DNA from: Bacteroidales bacterium | Lineage (GTDB): Bacteria > Bacteroidota > Bacteroidia > Bacteroidales > UBA7960 | DNA: 8,946 nt | Direction of reading: 5' to 3' | Assembly (NCBI GenBank): GCA_003554665.1 | Contig: PWGY01000148.1 | Span: forward strand, 1 to 8,946 | Shown: positions 1-5,614 of the stretch, piece after piece | Numbering within the stretch: the first letter of the stretch is position 1 | Layout of the letters: every line of letters starts with the position of its first letter | Program-made: the position numbers and the translations under genes | Notes under the pieces: generated by a model | Database searches by the model: none | The model's input: the letters and a program-made list of their open reading frames with translations, nothing else | Told to the model about the DNA's origin: nothing

Positions 1-1
1 C

Positions 2-610
2 ATCGGTATCTACCGCAGTGAGCTTGAAACGGAAATGAATGAGGTGCTGGCCCATTCGGAACACCATATGGAAAAGGCCAGTCCTGAGGGCCTGCTGAAT
101 AACTTTGTGGCCGACCTGATCCTTGAAATGGGTGAGTCATTGTACGATCCGGATGACGGATCAGCCATCGATTTCTGTTTGCTTAATTACGGAGGGTTGC
201 GCACCAGCATCCCGGAAGGACCAGTTACACGTGGTAGAATTTTTGAGCTGATGCCTTTTGAAAATGAAATGGTTGTAATCACACTTTCAGCAGAAAAAAC
301 CAGAGAATTGTTTGATTATCTTGCTCTGGCAGACAGGGGCATGCCGGTTTCCGGAATCAGGTTGGATATCGGGGAAGACCGGAGCTGGGAAGCAGAAATC
401 AGGAGTACCCCTTTCGAAGATCGCAAATATCGGGTGCTGACATCCGATTACCTTGCCGGTGGTGGGGATAACATGACCTTTTTTCTTGACCCCCTGGATG
501 AGGAATACCTCAATATGCGCATCAGGGATGCCATTATTCAGTATCTTCAGCAGGCAGACAGTGAAGGAAGAAAAATTTCAGCAGAACTGGACGGAAGAAT
601 TAGTCAATAA
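2..610 (+). CDS. 5'-nucleotidase C-terminal domain protein (partial at left edge)
   Basis: This is the substrate-binding C-terminal domain of the UshA/CD73 5'-nucleotidase family, which hydrolyses nucleotides outside the cytoplasm. The frame is open to the left edge, so the true start and any signal peptide are missing; 202 residues are visible. Visible family motifs are NNFVADLI, NYGGLR (visible residues 62-67, the NGGGxR motif of the family), the PFEN segment, and YLAGGGD (150-156). In YLAGGGD, the Tyr and Asp fall where CD73 has the base-stacking Phe and the Asp of its FLANGGD motif. No metallophosphatase domain precedes it in the visible part. The gene stops 2 nt before the start of a metallophosphatase gene, so the pair is probably translationally coupled and may act as a two-chain nucleotidase. 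The domain assignment is firm; the substrate is inferred. Confidence 0.88.
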   Translation: MGIYRSELETEMNEVLAHSEHHMEKASPEGLLNNFVADLILEMGESLYDPDDGSAIDFCLLNYGGLRTSIPEGPVTRGRIFELMPFENEMVVITLSAEKTRELFDYLALADRGMPVSGIRLDIGEDRSWEAEIRSTPFEDRKYRVLTSDYLAGGGDNMTFFLDPLDEEYLNMRIRDAIIQYLQQADSEGRKISAELDGRISQ

Positions 611-612
611 GT

Positions 613-1527
613 ATGAAAGGCATGAACAGAAGACATTTTTTGAAAACAATGGGAATTGCGGGTGCCACAGCCCTTGCCTTTCCTGCCATGGCGCTTCGTG
701 ACCCGGTCCGGGAAAAACTTCGCATTCTCCATACCAATGACACCCACAGCCGGCTGGAACCCTATCCCTCCGATGACCCAAATTACCCGGGTATGGGCGG
801 ATATGCCCGCCGGGCCACGATGATCAGAACTGCCCGCGAAGAAAATGAAAACCTGCTGTTACTCGATGCAGGTGATATTTTCCAGGGAACACCCTATTAC
901 AACTTATACAACGGAGAGCCCGAGCTCAAGCTAATGAGTAAAATGGGGTACGATGCGGCTGCGTTTGGCAATCATGAATTTGACAATGGACTGGATGGTT
1001 TTGCGGAAGTCCGGCACCACGCCACCTTTCCTTTTCTTGCGGCCAATTATGACTTCAGCCAGACCATCCTGGACGGGAAGATCGATGCTTATAAGGTTTT
1101 GCACAAGGGTGATCTGACCATTGGTATATATGGCCTCGGCATTGAATTTGAAGGCCTTGTAAGCCGGTCTCTTTACGGTGACACCAAATACCATGACCCC
1201 ATAGAAAAGGCCAGAGAAATTGAGGAAATACTGCAAAGCCGTTACCACTGTCAGCTTATCATCTGTCTTTCGCATCTTGGATACCGTTACAGCGACGATA
1301 GGGTTAGTGACAGGGTGATTGCATCAAACACCAGCCATACGGATATCATTATCGGAGGACACACCCATAATTTACTGGATCCTCCGGCTAAAGTGGAAAA
1401 TCAGCAGGGAAAAATTGTCACCATAGGTCAGGCGGGTTACGGTGGCACTTACCTTGGCTCCATGTCAGTTTTTTATGATCAACCGGATGGGGAAAAATTC
1501 ATCGAATCGAATACAACAAAAATTTAA
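613..1527 (+). CDS. Tat-targeted metallophosphatase, catalytic half of a split 5'-nucleotidase
   Basis: This 304-residue protein is the calcineurin-like catalytic domain of the UshA/CD73 family, which uses two metal ions to hydrolyse phosphate esters. The N-terminus carries a twin-arginine motif (NRRHFLK, residues 5-11), then a hydrophobic stretch and a possible AMA cleavage site near residue 27, so export by Tat is likely. The metal-site motifs are all present: NDTH (42-45), DAGD (85-88), GNHE (119-122), SHLG (220-223) and GGHTH (248-252). Unlike UshA (about 550 residues) it ends just after the catalytic domain and has no substrate-binding domain; that domain is the gene 2 nt upstream. The ATG at 613 is used as start; an in-frame ATG at 622 would also keep the Tat motif. 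A stand-alone phosphodiesterase is the alternative. Confidence 0.88.
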   Translation: MKGMNRRHFLKTMGIAGATALAFPAMALRDPVREKLRILHTNDTHSRLEPYPSDDPNYPGMGGYARRATMIRTAREENENLLLLDAGDIFQGTPYYNLYNGEPELKLMSKMGYDAAAFGNHEFDNGLDGFAEVRHHATFPFLAANYDFSQTILDGKIDAYKVLHKGDLTIGIYGLGIEFEGLVSRSLYGDTKYHDPIEKAREIEEILQSRYHCQLIICLSHLGYRYSDDRVSDRVIASNTSHTDIIIGGHTHNLLDPPAKVENQQGKIVTIGQAGYGGTYLGSMSVFYDQPDGEKFIESNTTKI

Positions 1528-1577
1528 AATATACAAGGGTAAAAACGTTTTTTTATTCACTTTTTTTGGGCAAATTT

Positions 1578-1586
1578 TGTTGATAA
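1578..1586 (-). promoter_or_regulatory. possible single DnaA box
   Basis: Read on the - strand the site is TTATCAACA, one base from the consensus TTATCCACA. It lies about 100 nt before the dnaA start codon, where autoregulatory DnaA boxes occur in other bacteria. It is the only near-match I found in this AT-rich spacer, so chance is a serious alternative. Confidence 0.3.
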
Positions 1587-1613
1587 TTTCATCTCAAAAC
1601 ATGCATTTTTTCT

Positions 1614-1641
1614 AAGTGTTGAGGATCAATCCAAAACACTT
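1614..1641. promoter_or_regulatory. 28-bp two-tier dyad upstream of dnaA, possible operator or leader hairpin
   Basis: The outer arms AAGTGTT (1614-1620) and AACACTT (1635-1641) are perfect complements. Inside them, GGAT (1623-1626) and ATCC (1629-1632) are also perfect and share the same centre, with only two mismatched positions between the tiers. The dyad ends 44 nt before the dnaA ATG. It could bind a dimeric repressor or fold as a hairpin in the 5' leader. No poly-T tract follows, so it is not a terminator. No clear TAnnTTTG promoter box was found in the 158-nt spacer, so its position relative to transcription start is unknown. Confidence 0.45.
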
Positions 1642-1650
1642 GTTTAGTCA

Positions 1651-1674
1651 TTTAATTAAACATCTGAATTAAAC
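1651..1674. repeat. AT-rich palindrome and 13-nt-spaced repeat in the dnaA leader
   Basis: TTTAATTAAA (1651-1660) is a perfect 10-bp palindrome. The octamer AATTAAAC occurs at 1654-1661 and again at 1667-1674. The segment lies 11-35 nt before the dnaA start. It may be a melting-prone or A/T-rich translation-enhancing leader, which Bacteroidota often use in place of a Shine-Dalgarno sequence; chance in an AT-rich spacer is also possible. Confidence 0.3.
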
Positions 1675-1685
1675 CAGAGCAACGA

Positions 1686-3137
1686 ATGAAGAATAATTAC
1701 GAAAAGGTTTGGATGGGTTGTTTGGAAGTCATAAAGGACAACATAAGTCCCAATAGCTTTAATACCTGGTTTGCTCCCATAAAGCCGGTTCGTTTGAAAG
1801 ACAATGTGCTAACACTTCAGGTTCCCAGCCAGTTTTTTTACGAGTGGCTGGAAGAACATTATATTGATTTGTTGAAAAAAACCATCAAGAAAGAACTTGG
1901 CCCCGAAGGACGCCTGGAGTACAGTATTGTGATGGACAATACCCAAAATGCAAGCCAGACGCAACCTTATACCGTGCATGCCCCCACGCTCAACAAAAAG
2001 GCCCTGAAAAATCCGCCGATCAATATGCCGGTGGATCTGAGCAATAACAAAACCCAGGACAGATCCGTTCCCAATCCTTTTGTGATACCTGGGCTGAAAA
2101 AACTGAATGTACATCCCCAACTCATTGATTCATACAATTTTGATAATTTTATTCAGGGAGATTGCAATCGTCTGGCAAGAAGTGCGGGCCTGGCAGTTGG
2201 CCAAAACCCGGGAAAAACATCATTTAACCCCCTGCTTATATACAGCTCAAACGGTTTGGGTAAAACACATCTCGTCCACGCCATTGGGATTGAAGTCAAA
2301 AATCTTTATCCGGAAAAGACCGTTTTATATGTTACGGCAGAACAATTCACCAACCAGTTTATCGATTCCATTCGTAACGGCAACCAAAATGATTTTGTGC
2401 ATTTTTACCATATGATTGATGTCCTGATCATGGATGATATACATTGTCTGGCAGGCAAACCAAAGACCCAGGATGTATTTTTTCACATTTTCAATCAGTT
2501 GCACCAAAACGGAAAACAGATTGTAATAACCAGCGATACCCCACCCGTTGAAATGAGCGGAATTGAACCCCGCCTGCTGTCACGCTTCAAATGGGGATTA
2601 TCTGCTGATTTGCAAGTGCCTGACTTTGAAACACGCATCGCCATATTGCAGAAGAAAATTTTCAATGACGGGGTGGACATGCCCGGAGAGGTTCTTGAAC
2701 TGATCAGTTCCAAAATCGACACCAATATCCGCGAAATGGAAGGTGCACTGATATCCATCCTTGCGCAGTCTTCCATGAACAGAAAAGACATCACACTTGA
2801 GCTCGCTTCTCAGGTGATCGATAAGTTTGTCAAAAAGGCACCGAAAGAGATTACCATTGATTATATTCAGCAAGCCATCTGCAATTACTTTGAGATTCCC
2901 ATGGAAAAGCTCAAATCCAAAAGCAGGAAAAGAGAAACAGTTCAGGCCAGACAACTGGCCATGTATTTCTCCAAATTGTACACAAAATCATCACTGGCGG
3001 TAATCGGGAACAAATGCGGCAACAAAGACCATGCAACAGTTCTTCATGCATGTAAAACCGTGAAGAACCTGGTCGATACCGACAAAAAATTCAAAAAACA
3101 TGTGGAAGAACTTGATGGCCTTTTGTCCATGACCTAA
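1686..3137 (+). CDS. dnaA: chromosomal replication initiator protein DnaA
   Basis: DnaA is the AAA+ ATPase that binds DnaA boxes and melts the chromosomal origin. All four domains are present in 483 residues: domain I (about 1-80), a short variable linker (about 85-140), the AAA+ core (about 145-370) and the DNA-binding domain IV (about 390-480). The core has Walker A NGLGKTH (189-195), Walker B VLIMDD (246-251), the RLLSRF box with the likely arginine finger R300, and the sensor-2 motif NIREMEGAL with R349. Domain IV carries the signature NKDHATVLHA (446-455). Oddly, the P-loop starts SSNGLGKT where family members normally have GGxGLGKT, so the first glycine is Ser187. ATG 1686 gives a normal N-terminus. 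It is preceded by a 158-nt regulatory spacer and followed by a terminator. Confidence 0.97.
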   Translation: MKNNYEKVWMGCLEVIKDNISPNSFNTWFAPIKPVRLKDNVLTLQVPSQFFYEWLEEHYIDLLKKTIKKELGPEGRLEYSIVMDNTQNASQTQPYTVHAPTLNKKALKNPPINMPVDLSNNKTQDRSVPNPFVIPGLKKLNVHPQLIDSYNFDNFIQGDCNRLARSAGLAVGQNPGKTSFNPLLIYSSNGLGKTHLVHAIGIEVKNLYPEKTVLYVTAEQFTNQFIDSIRNGNQNDFVHFYHMIDVLIMDDIHCLAGKPKTQDVFFHIFNQLHQNGKQIVITSDTPPVEMSGIEPRLLSRFKWGLSADLQVPDFETRIAILQKKIFNDGVDMPGEVLELISSKIDTNIREMEGALISILAQSSMNRKDITLELASQVIDKFVKKAPKEITIDYIQQAICNYFEIPMEKLKSKSRKRETVQARQLAMYFSKLYTKSSLAVIGNKCGNKDHATVLHACKTVKNLVDTDKKFKKHVEELDGLLSMT

Positions 3138-3161
3138 AAAAGTTTTTTACGGCCAGATTCA

Positions 3162-3169
3162 TATCTTTG
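3162..3169 (+). promoter_or_regulatory. Bacteroidota-type -7 box for the phosphatase gene
   Basis: TATCTTTG matches the Bacteroidota sigma-70-type -7 consensus TAnnTTTG exactly. It lies 46 nt before the phosphatase start codon. No TTTG -33 element is visible at the usual distance; only a T-run at 3143-3148 lies upstream, rather close. Transcription would start around 3174-3178, inside the left arm of the terminator hairpin that follows. Confidence 0.55.
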
Positions 3170-3171
3170 TC

Positions 3172-3199
3172 CCCGGGAAAAAACTTTCCGGGTTTTTTT
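3172..3199 (+). terminator. intrinsic terminator of dnaA
   Basis: The left arm starts at CCCGG (3172-3176) and continues with AAA (3178-3180). It pairs with TTTCCGGG (3185-3192) around an AAAC loop, with one bulged G at 3177. Seven T follow directly (3193-3199). It begins 34 nt after the dnaA stop codon and should end the dnaA transcript before the phosphatase gene. Confidence 0.75.
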
Positions 3200-3215
3200 A
3201 TAAAAAAATTGTGAG

Positions 3216-3665
3216 ATGAAAATTCTAATGGTCTGTTTGGGAAATATCTGCCGTTCTCCTTTGGCAGAAGGGATCATGAAAGAAAAATTCAGAAAGAATG
3301 GCATCAATGCAGAGGTAGACTCGGCAGGAACTGCAGCATTCCACGTCGGTGAACCACCTGACGAACGCTCCATAGATATTGCCCTCAGGCATGGCATTGA
3401 CATCTCGGGGCAGCAGGCAAGACAGTTCGAGGTCAGTGACTTTGACAACTTCGAAAAAATATACGCCATGGACAGGCAGAACCTCAAAAACATAATTGAC
3501 CTGGCACGAGATGATAAAGACCTTGGAAAAGTAGAAATGATTCTCAATGAAGTTCATCCGGGAGAGGACCGCGAGGTTCCGGATCCTTATTACGGGGGTA
3601 AAAACGGTTTTGAAAAGGTGTACCGTATGCTGGACGAAGCCTGTGAAAAGATTGTTCGGGACTGA
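3216..3665 (+). CDS. low-molecular-weight protein-tyrosine phosphatase
   Basis: This cytoplasmic enzyme of the LMW-PTP/arsenate-reductase fold dephosphorylates phosphotyrosine by way of a cysteinyl-phosphate intermediate. The catalytic loop sits at the very N-terminus as CLGNICRS, with nucleophile C7 and phosphate-binding R13 (the CX5R motif). The general-acid loop is DPYYGG, with D123 as the acid. A length of 149 residues is normal for the family. The physiological substrate is not visible: there is no adjacent tyrosine kinase or capsule gene, which distinguishes it from the Wzb-type copies in polysaccharide loci. It lies downstream of dnaA, behind a terminator, and seems to have its own promoter. 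No Shine-Dalgarno site precedes ATG 3216. I recall the dnaA-phosphatase order from other Bacteroidota. Confidence 0.93.
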   Translation: MKILMVCLGNICRSPLAEGIMKEKFRKNGINAEVDSAGTAAFHVGEPPDERSIDIALRHGIDISGQQARQFEVSDFDNFEKIYAMDRQNLKNIIDLARDDKDLGKVEMILNEVHPGEDREVPDPYYGGKNGFEKVYRMLDEACEKIVRD

Positions 3666-3667
3666 CA

Positions 3668-3722
3668 GCGCTTCGCGCCGGTTGTTGGTTCTCATGGGCC
3701 ATGTGATGAGGAAACTGCCCAT
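3668..3722. repeat. minor inverted repeats just after the phosphatase gene
   Basis: GCGC-TTC-GCGC (3668-3678) can form a short hairpin 3 nt after the stop codon. ATGGGC (3694-3699) and GCCCAT (3717-3722) are perfect 6-bp arms around a 17-nt loop. Neither has a T-tract, so neither is a convincing intrinsic terminator. GGTTGTTGGTT beside the first hairpin resembles GGCTGTTGGTT before the second hairpin repeat downstream, hinting that the whole spacer is built from related repeat units. Confidence 0.35.
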
Positions 3723-3750
3723 AATCAGGGAAAAGGATTGGAAGGTTGCA

Positions 3751-3776
3751 GGTTGGATTGACCCTTGCGGGTCACA
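3751..3776. repeat. hairpin repeat copy 1
   Basis: This 26-bp unit matches copy 2 (3791-3816) at 25 of 26 positions, the difference being G or A at the sixth base. Its core is TGACCC (3759-3764), TTGC loop, GGGTCA (3769-3774), a 6-bp perfect stem. No T-tract follows. It lies in the spacer between the phosphatase and racemase-like genes. Confidence 0.85.
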
Positions 3777-3790
3777 TGTTAATGGCTGTT

Positions 3791-3816
3791 GGTTGAATTG
3801 ACCCTTGCGGGTCACA
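3791..3816. repeat. hairpin repeat copy 2
   Basis: This is the second copy of the 26-bp unit, exactly 40 nt downstream of copy 1, with the same stem TGACCC/GGGTCA (3799-3804 and 3809-3814) and TTGC loop. A TTG at 3805 inside the loop is in frame with the downstream enzyme and could be mistaken for its start. Confidence 0.85.
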
Positions 3817-3832
3817 ATTATTGAACATATTT

Positions 3833-3849
3833 TGACCCCTGCGGGGTCA
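3833..3849. repeat. hairpin repeat copy 3, longer stem variant
   Basis: The stem is TGACCCC (3833-3839) with GGGGTCA (3843-3849) around a TGC loop. Compared with copies 1 and 2 there is one extra C:G pair and one fewer loop base, so pairing is kept although the sequence changed. It ends 9 nt before the ATG of the racemase-like gene and could affect ribosome access. Confidence 0.8.
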
Positions 3850-3858
3850 CTTGTCACT

Positions 3859-4818
3859 ATGAAGCCCAGTAAAAATGATATTCTGCGGGTCAGGGAGGTT
3901 ATCGGACCTTACGTGCATCGAACGCCGGTATTCACATGTCATGCCCTAAACCGGATTACCGGTAGTGAATTGTTTTTTAAATGTGAAAACTTTCAGAAAG
4001 GAGGAGCTTTTAAGTTCCGGGGTGCTTCACATGCCGTAATGATTTTATCAGAGGAGGATGCAAAGCGTGGTGTAGCCACCCATTCATCAGGTAATCATGC
4101 CCAGGCTCTGTCACTTGCAGCAAGAATGCGGGGAATCCGGGCCCATATTGTAATGCCGGAAACAGCCCCTCGCATTAAAGTAACAGCGGTTAAGTCTTAC
4201 GGAGGACAAATCACTTTTTGCCGGCCGACCCTCGCAGACAGGGAAGCCACGCTGGAAAGGATCATAGAGGATACAGGTGCCGTGGAAATCCATCCTTACA
4301 ATGATTACCGCATTATCGCCGGGCAGGCAACAGCAGCGGCCGAACTATTTGAACAATGCAAAGACACGGATCGCCTGGTCACGCCTGTAGGGGGCGGTGG
4401 ATTATTGAGTGGTAGTATTTTAAGTACCATTTATTTCTCAGCGGCAACAAAAGTTTACGGAGCTGAGCCTGAGCAGGCCAATGACGCCTGGCAATCATTC
4501 AACGAAAAAAAACTGATCCCGGTTCGAAACCCTCAGACCATTGCAGACGGACTACGAACTTCCTTAGGTAGCCGCACCTTTCCGATTATCCTGGATGGAG
4601 CAGAAGACATTCTCACCACCTCTGAGGCGCGAATTATTGAAGCCATGCAGCTCATTTGGGAAAGGATGAAGATCATTGTTGAACCAAGCTCGGCAGTTCC
4701 ACTGGCAACCATTCTGGATCACCCAGCCTTGTTCTCCGGTAAAAAAACCGGTGTGATTTTGTCAGGGGGCAATGTGGATCTGTATCGCCTTCCCTGGTTG
4801 GAAAAAGTATCACCATAA
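3859..4818 (+). CDS. serine racemase / serine-threonine dehydratase-like PLP enzyme
   Basis: This fold-type II PLP enzyme belongs to the serine racemase/threonine ammonia-lyase family and would interconvert L- and D-serine, deaminate serine or threonine, or both. Visible in 319 residues are the PLP lysine K52 (GAFKFRG), the SSGNHAQA loop (76-83) with S77 at the place of the re-face serine of serine racemases, the phosphate-cradling GGGG loop (178-181), and SGGN (302-305). E203, A207 and D209 in the GAEPEQAND segment match the Mg2+ site spacing of eukaryotic serine racemase. There is no C-terminal ACT-like domain, so it is not a biosynthetic IlvA. ATG 3859 is the start; an upstream TTG at 3805 would only add 18 residues from hairpin repeats. 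The RsmI-like gene follows after 18 nt. Racemase versus dehydratase cannot be settled from sequence. Confidence 0.87.
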   Translation: MKPSKNDILRVREVIGPYVHRTPVFTCHALNRITGSELFFKCENFQKGGAFKFRGASHAVMILSEEDAKRGVATHSSGNHAQALSLAARMRGIRAHIVMPETAPRIKVTAVKSYGGQITFCRPTLADREATLERIIEDTGAVEIHPYNDYRIIAGQATAAAELFEQCKDTDRLVTPVGGGGLLSGSILSTIYFSAATKVYGAEPEQANDAWQSFNEKKLIPVRNPQTIADGLRTSLGSRTFPIILDGAEDILTTSEARIIEAMQLIWERMKIIVEPSSAVPLATILDHPALFSGKKTGVILSGGNVDLYRLPWLEKVSP

Positions 4819-4836
4819 CTAGAATATACCTCCTTC

Positions 4837-5568
4837 ATGAAAAATAGAACCGGTACCATCTATTTAATCCCCTCCTCGCTGGGTGAAGAGCGGCTTGAAT
4901 CAGTATGGCCGGAGGGCAACAGGGATATCATAAACAAATTGCGGATATTTATTGTGGAAAACCTTCGTACCGCCCGGCGTTTTCTGAAACAAGCCGGGTA
5001 TAAACAACTGATCGACGACACCACATTTTATGTATTGAACAAACATACCTCCGCTGAAGAATACAGCCGTTTCCTGCAACCGGCCCTTACGGGGAATTCC
5101 ATCGGTTTATTGTCTGAAGCCGGTTGTCCATGTATTGCCGATCCGGGCCAGGTCATTGTACACCGCGCCCATGAACTGGGGATTCAGGTCAAACCACTGA
5201 CTGGGCCTAGTTCCATCATGCTGGCTTTGATGGGCTCAGGGATGAACGGACAACATTTTCAATTTCATGGGTACCTGCCCATACACAAAGAATCCCGCGA
5301 TAAGAAAATAAAGGAACTGGAAGCGGAAAGCCAGCGAACCGGTACCACTCAAATATTCATGGAAGCCCCTTACAGAAACAATTCGCTGACAGAAAGCATA
5401 CTTAGGTTATGCAAAGCGCGTACCCGTCTTTGTGTGGCAGCTGAACTTACCATGCCGGATGAATACATTCACACAAAAACCATTGGCAGCTGGCGTAAAG
5501 CAAAAATGACCGATCTCCATAAGAGACCGGCCATTTTTCTTATCCATGCCGGTAAAAACCCGGACTAA
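4837..5568 (+). CDS. RsmI-like SAM-dependent methyltransferase
   Basis: This is a tetrapyrrole-methylase-fold protein related to RsmI, which 2'-O-methylates C1402 of 16S rRNA. Visible RsmI-type motifs are ENLRTARRFL (41-50), LLSEAGCPCIADPG (91-104), the SAM-pocket segment LTGPSS (121-126), EAPYR (176-180) and AAELT (201-205). At 243 residues it is shorter than E. coli RsmI (about 286). Its N-terminus reads IYLIPSSLGEE where RsmI has PTPIGN, so it is more likely a Bacteroidota RsmI paralogue than RsmI itself; the rRNA target is unproven. It starts 18 nt after the racemase-like gene and is probably co-transcribed with it. The leader has no Shine-Dalgarno site; it instead contains ACCTCCTT, the anti-Shine-Dalgarno sequence itself. 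It converges on lgt. Confidence 0.85.
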   Translation: MKNRTGTIYLIPSSLGEERLESVWPEGNRDIINKLRIFIVENLRTARRFLKQAGYKQLIDDTTFYVLNKHTSAEEYSRFLQPALTGNSIGLLSEAGCPCIADPGQVIVHRAHELGIQVKPLTGPSSIMLALMGSGMNGQHFQFHGYLPIHKESRDKKIKELEAESQRTGTTQIFMEAPYRNNSLTESILRLCKARTRLCVAAELTMPDEYIHTKTIGSWRKAKMTDLHKRPAIFLIHAGKNPD

Positions 5569-5614
5569 TACCGGAAGTAAACCGTACTTCAAATACCGGA
5601 ATCATCCCCGGGTT
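5557..5614. repeat. nested inverted repeat between convergent genes, possible bidirectional terminator
   Basis: Outer arms AACCCGG (5557-5563) and CCGGGTT (5608-5614) enclose an inner hairpin, GAAGTA (5574-5579) and TACTTC (5585-5590). A 10-bp direct repeat, AATACCGGAA, occurs at 5567-5576 and 5592-5601. The structure spans both stop codons of the convergent genes. T-tracts are weak, so a role in termination is only a suggestion. Confidence 0.35.

Noticed and set aside
1541..1552. Intrinsic terminator after the metallophosphatase gene
   Set aside because: AAAAACGTTTTT is self-complementary but has no loop or GC-rich stem, so it cannot form a stable terminator hairpin.
1528..1685. Chromosomal origin oriC next to dnaA
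   Set aside because: Only one near-consensus DnaA box was found; there is no box cluster or clear unwinding element with ordered repeats. Bacteroidota origins are often not adjacent to dnaA.
3828..3834. Promoter -7 box for the racemase-like gene (TATTTTG)
   Set aside because: It is one base too short for TAnnTTTG and has no -33 element; it also runs into the third hairpin.
3751..3850. CRISPR array
   Set aside because: There are three short hairpins with irregular spacing, the third diverged, with 13-16 nt between units and no cas genes nearby.
3225..3857. 210-codon open frame on the - strand
   Set aside because: It lies opposite the phosphatase gene, which has unmistakable catalytic motifs, and runs into the repeat spacer; its translation shows no recognisable domain.
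3805..3858. N-terminal extension of the racemase-like protein from TTG 3805
   Set aside because: The 18 extra residues would be encoded by the loop of hairpin copy 2 and all of copy 3 and have no family similarity. ATG 3859 gives the normal N-terminus.
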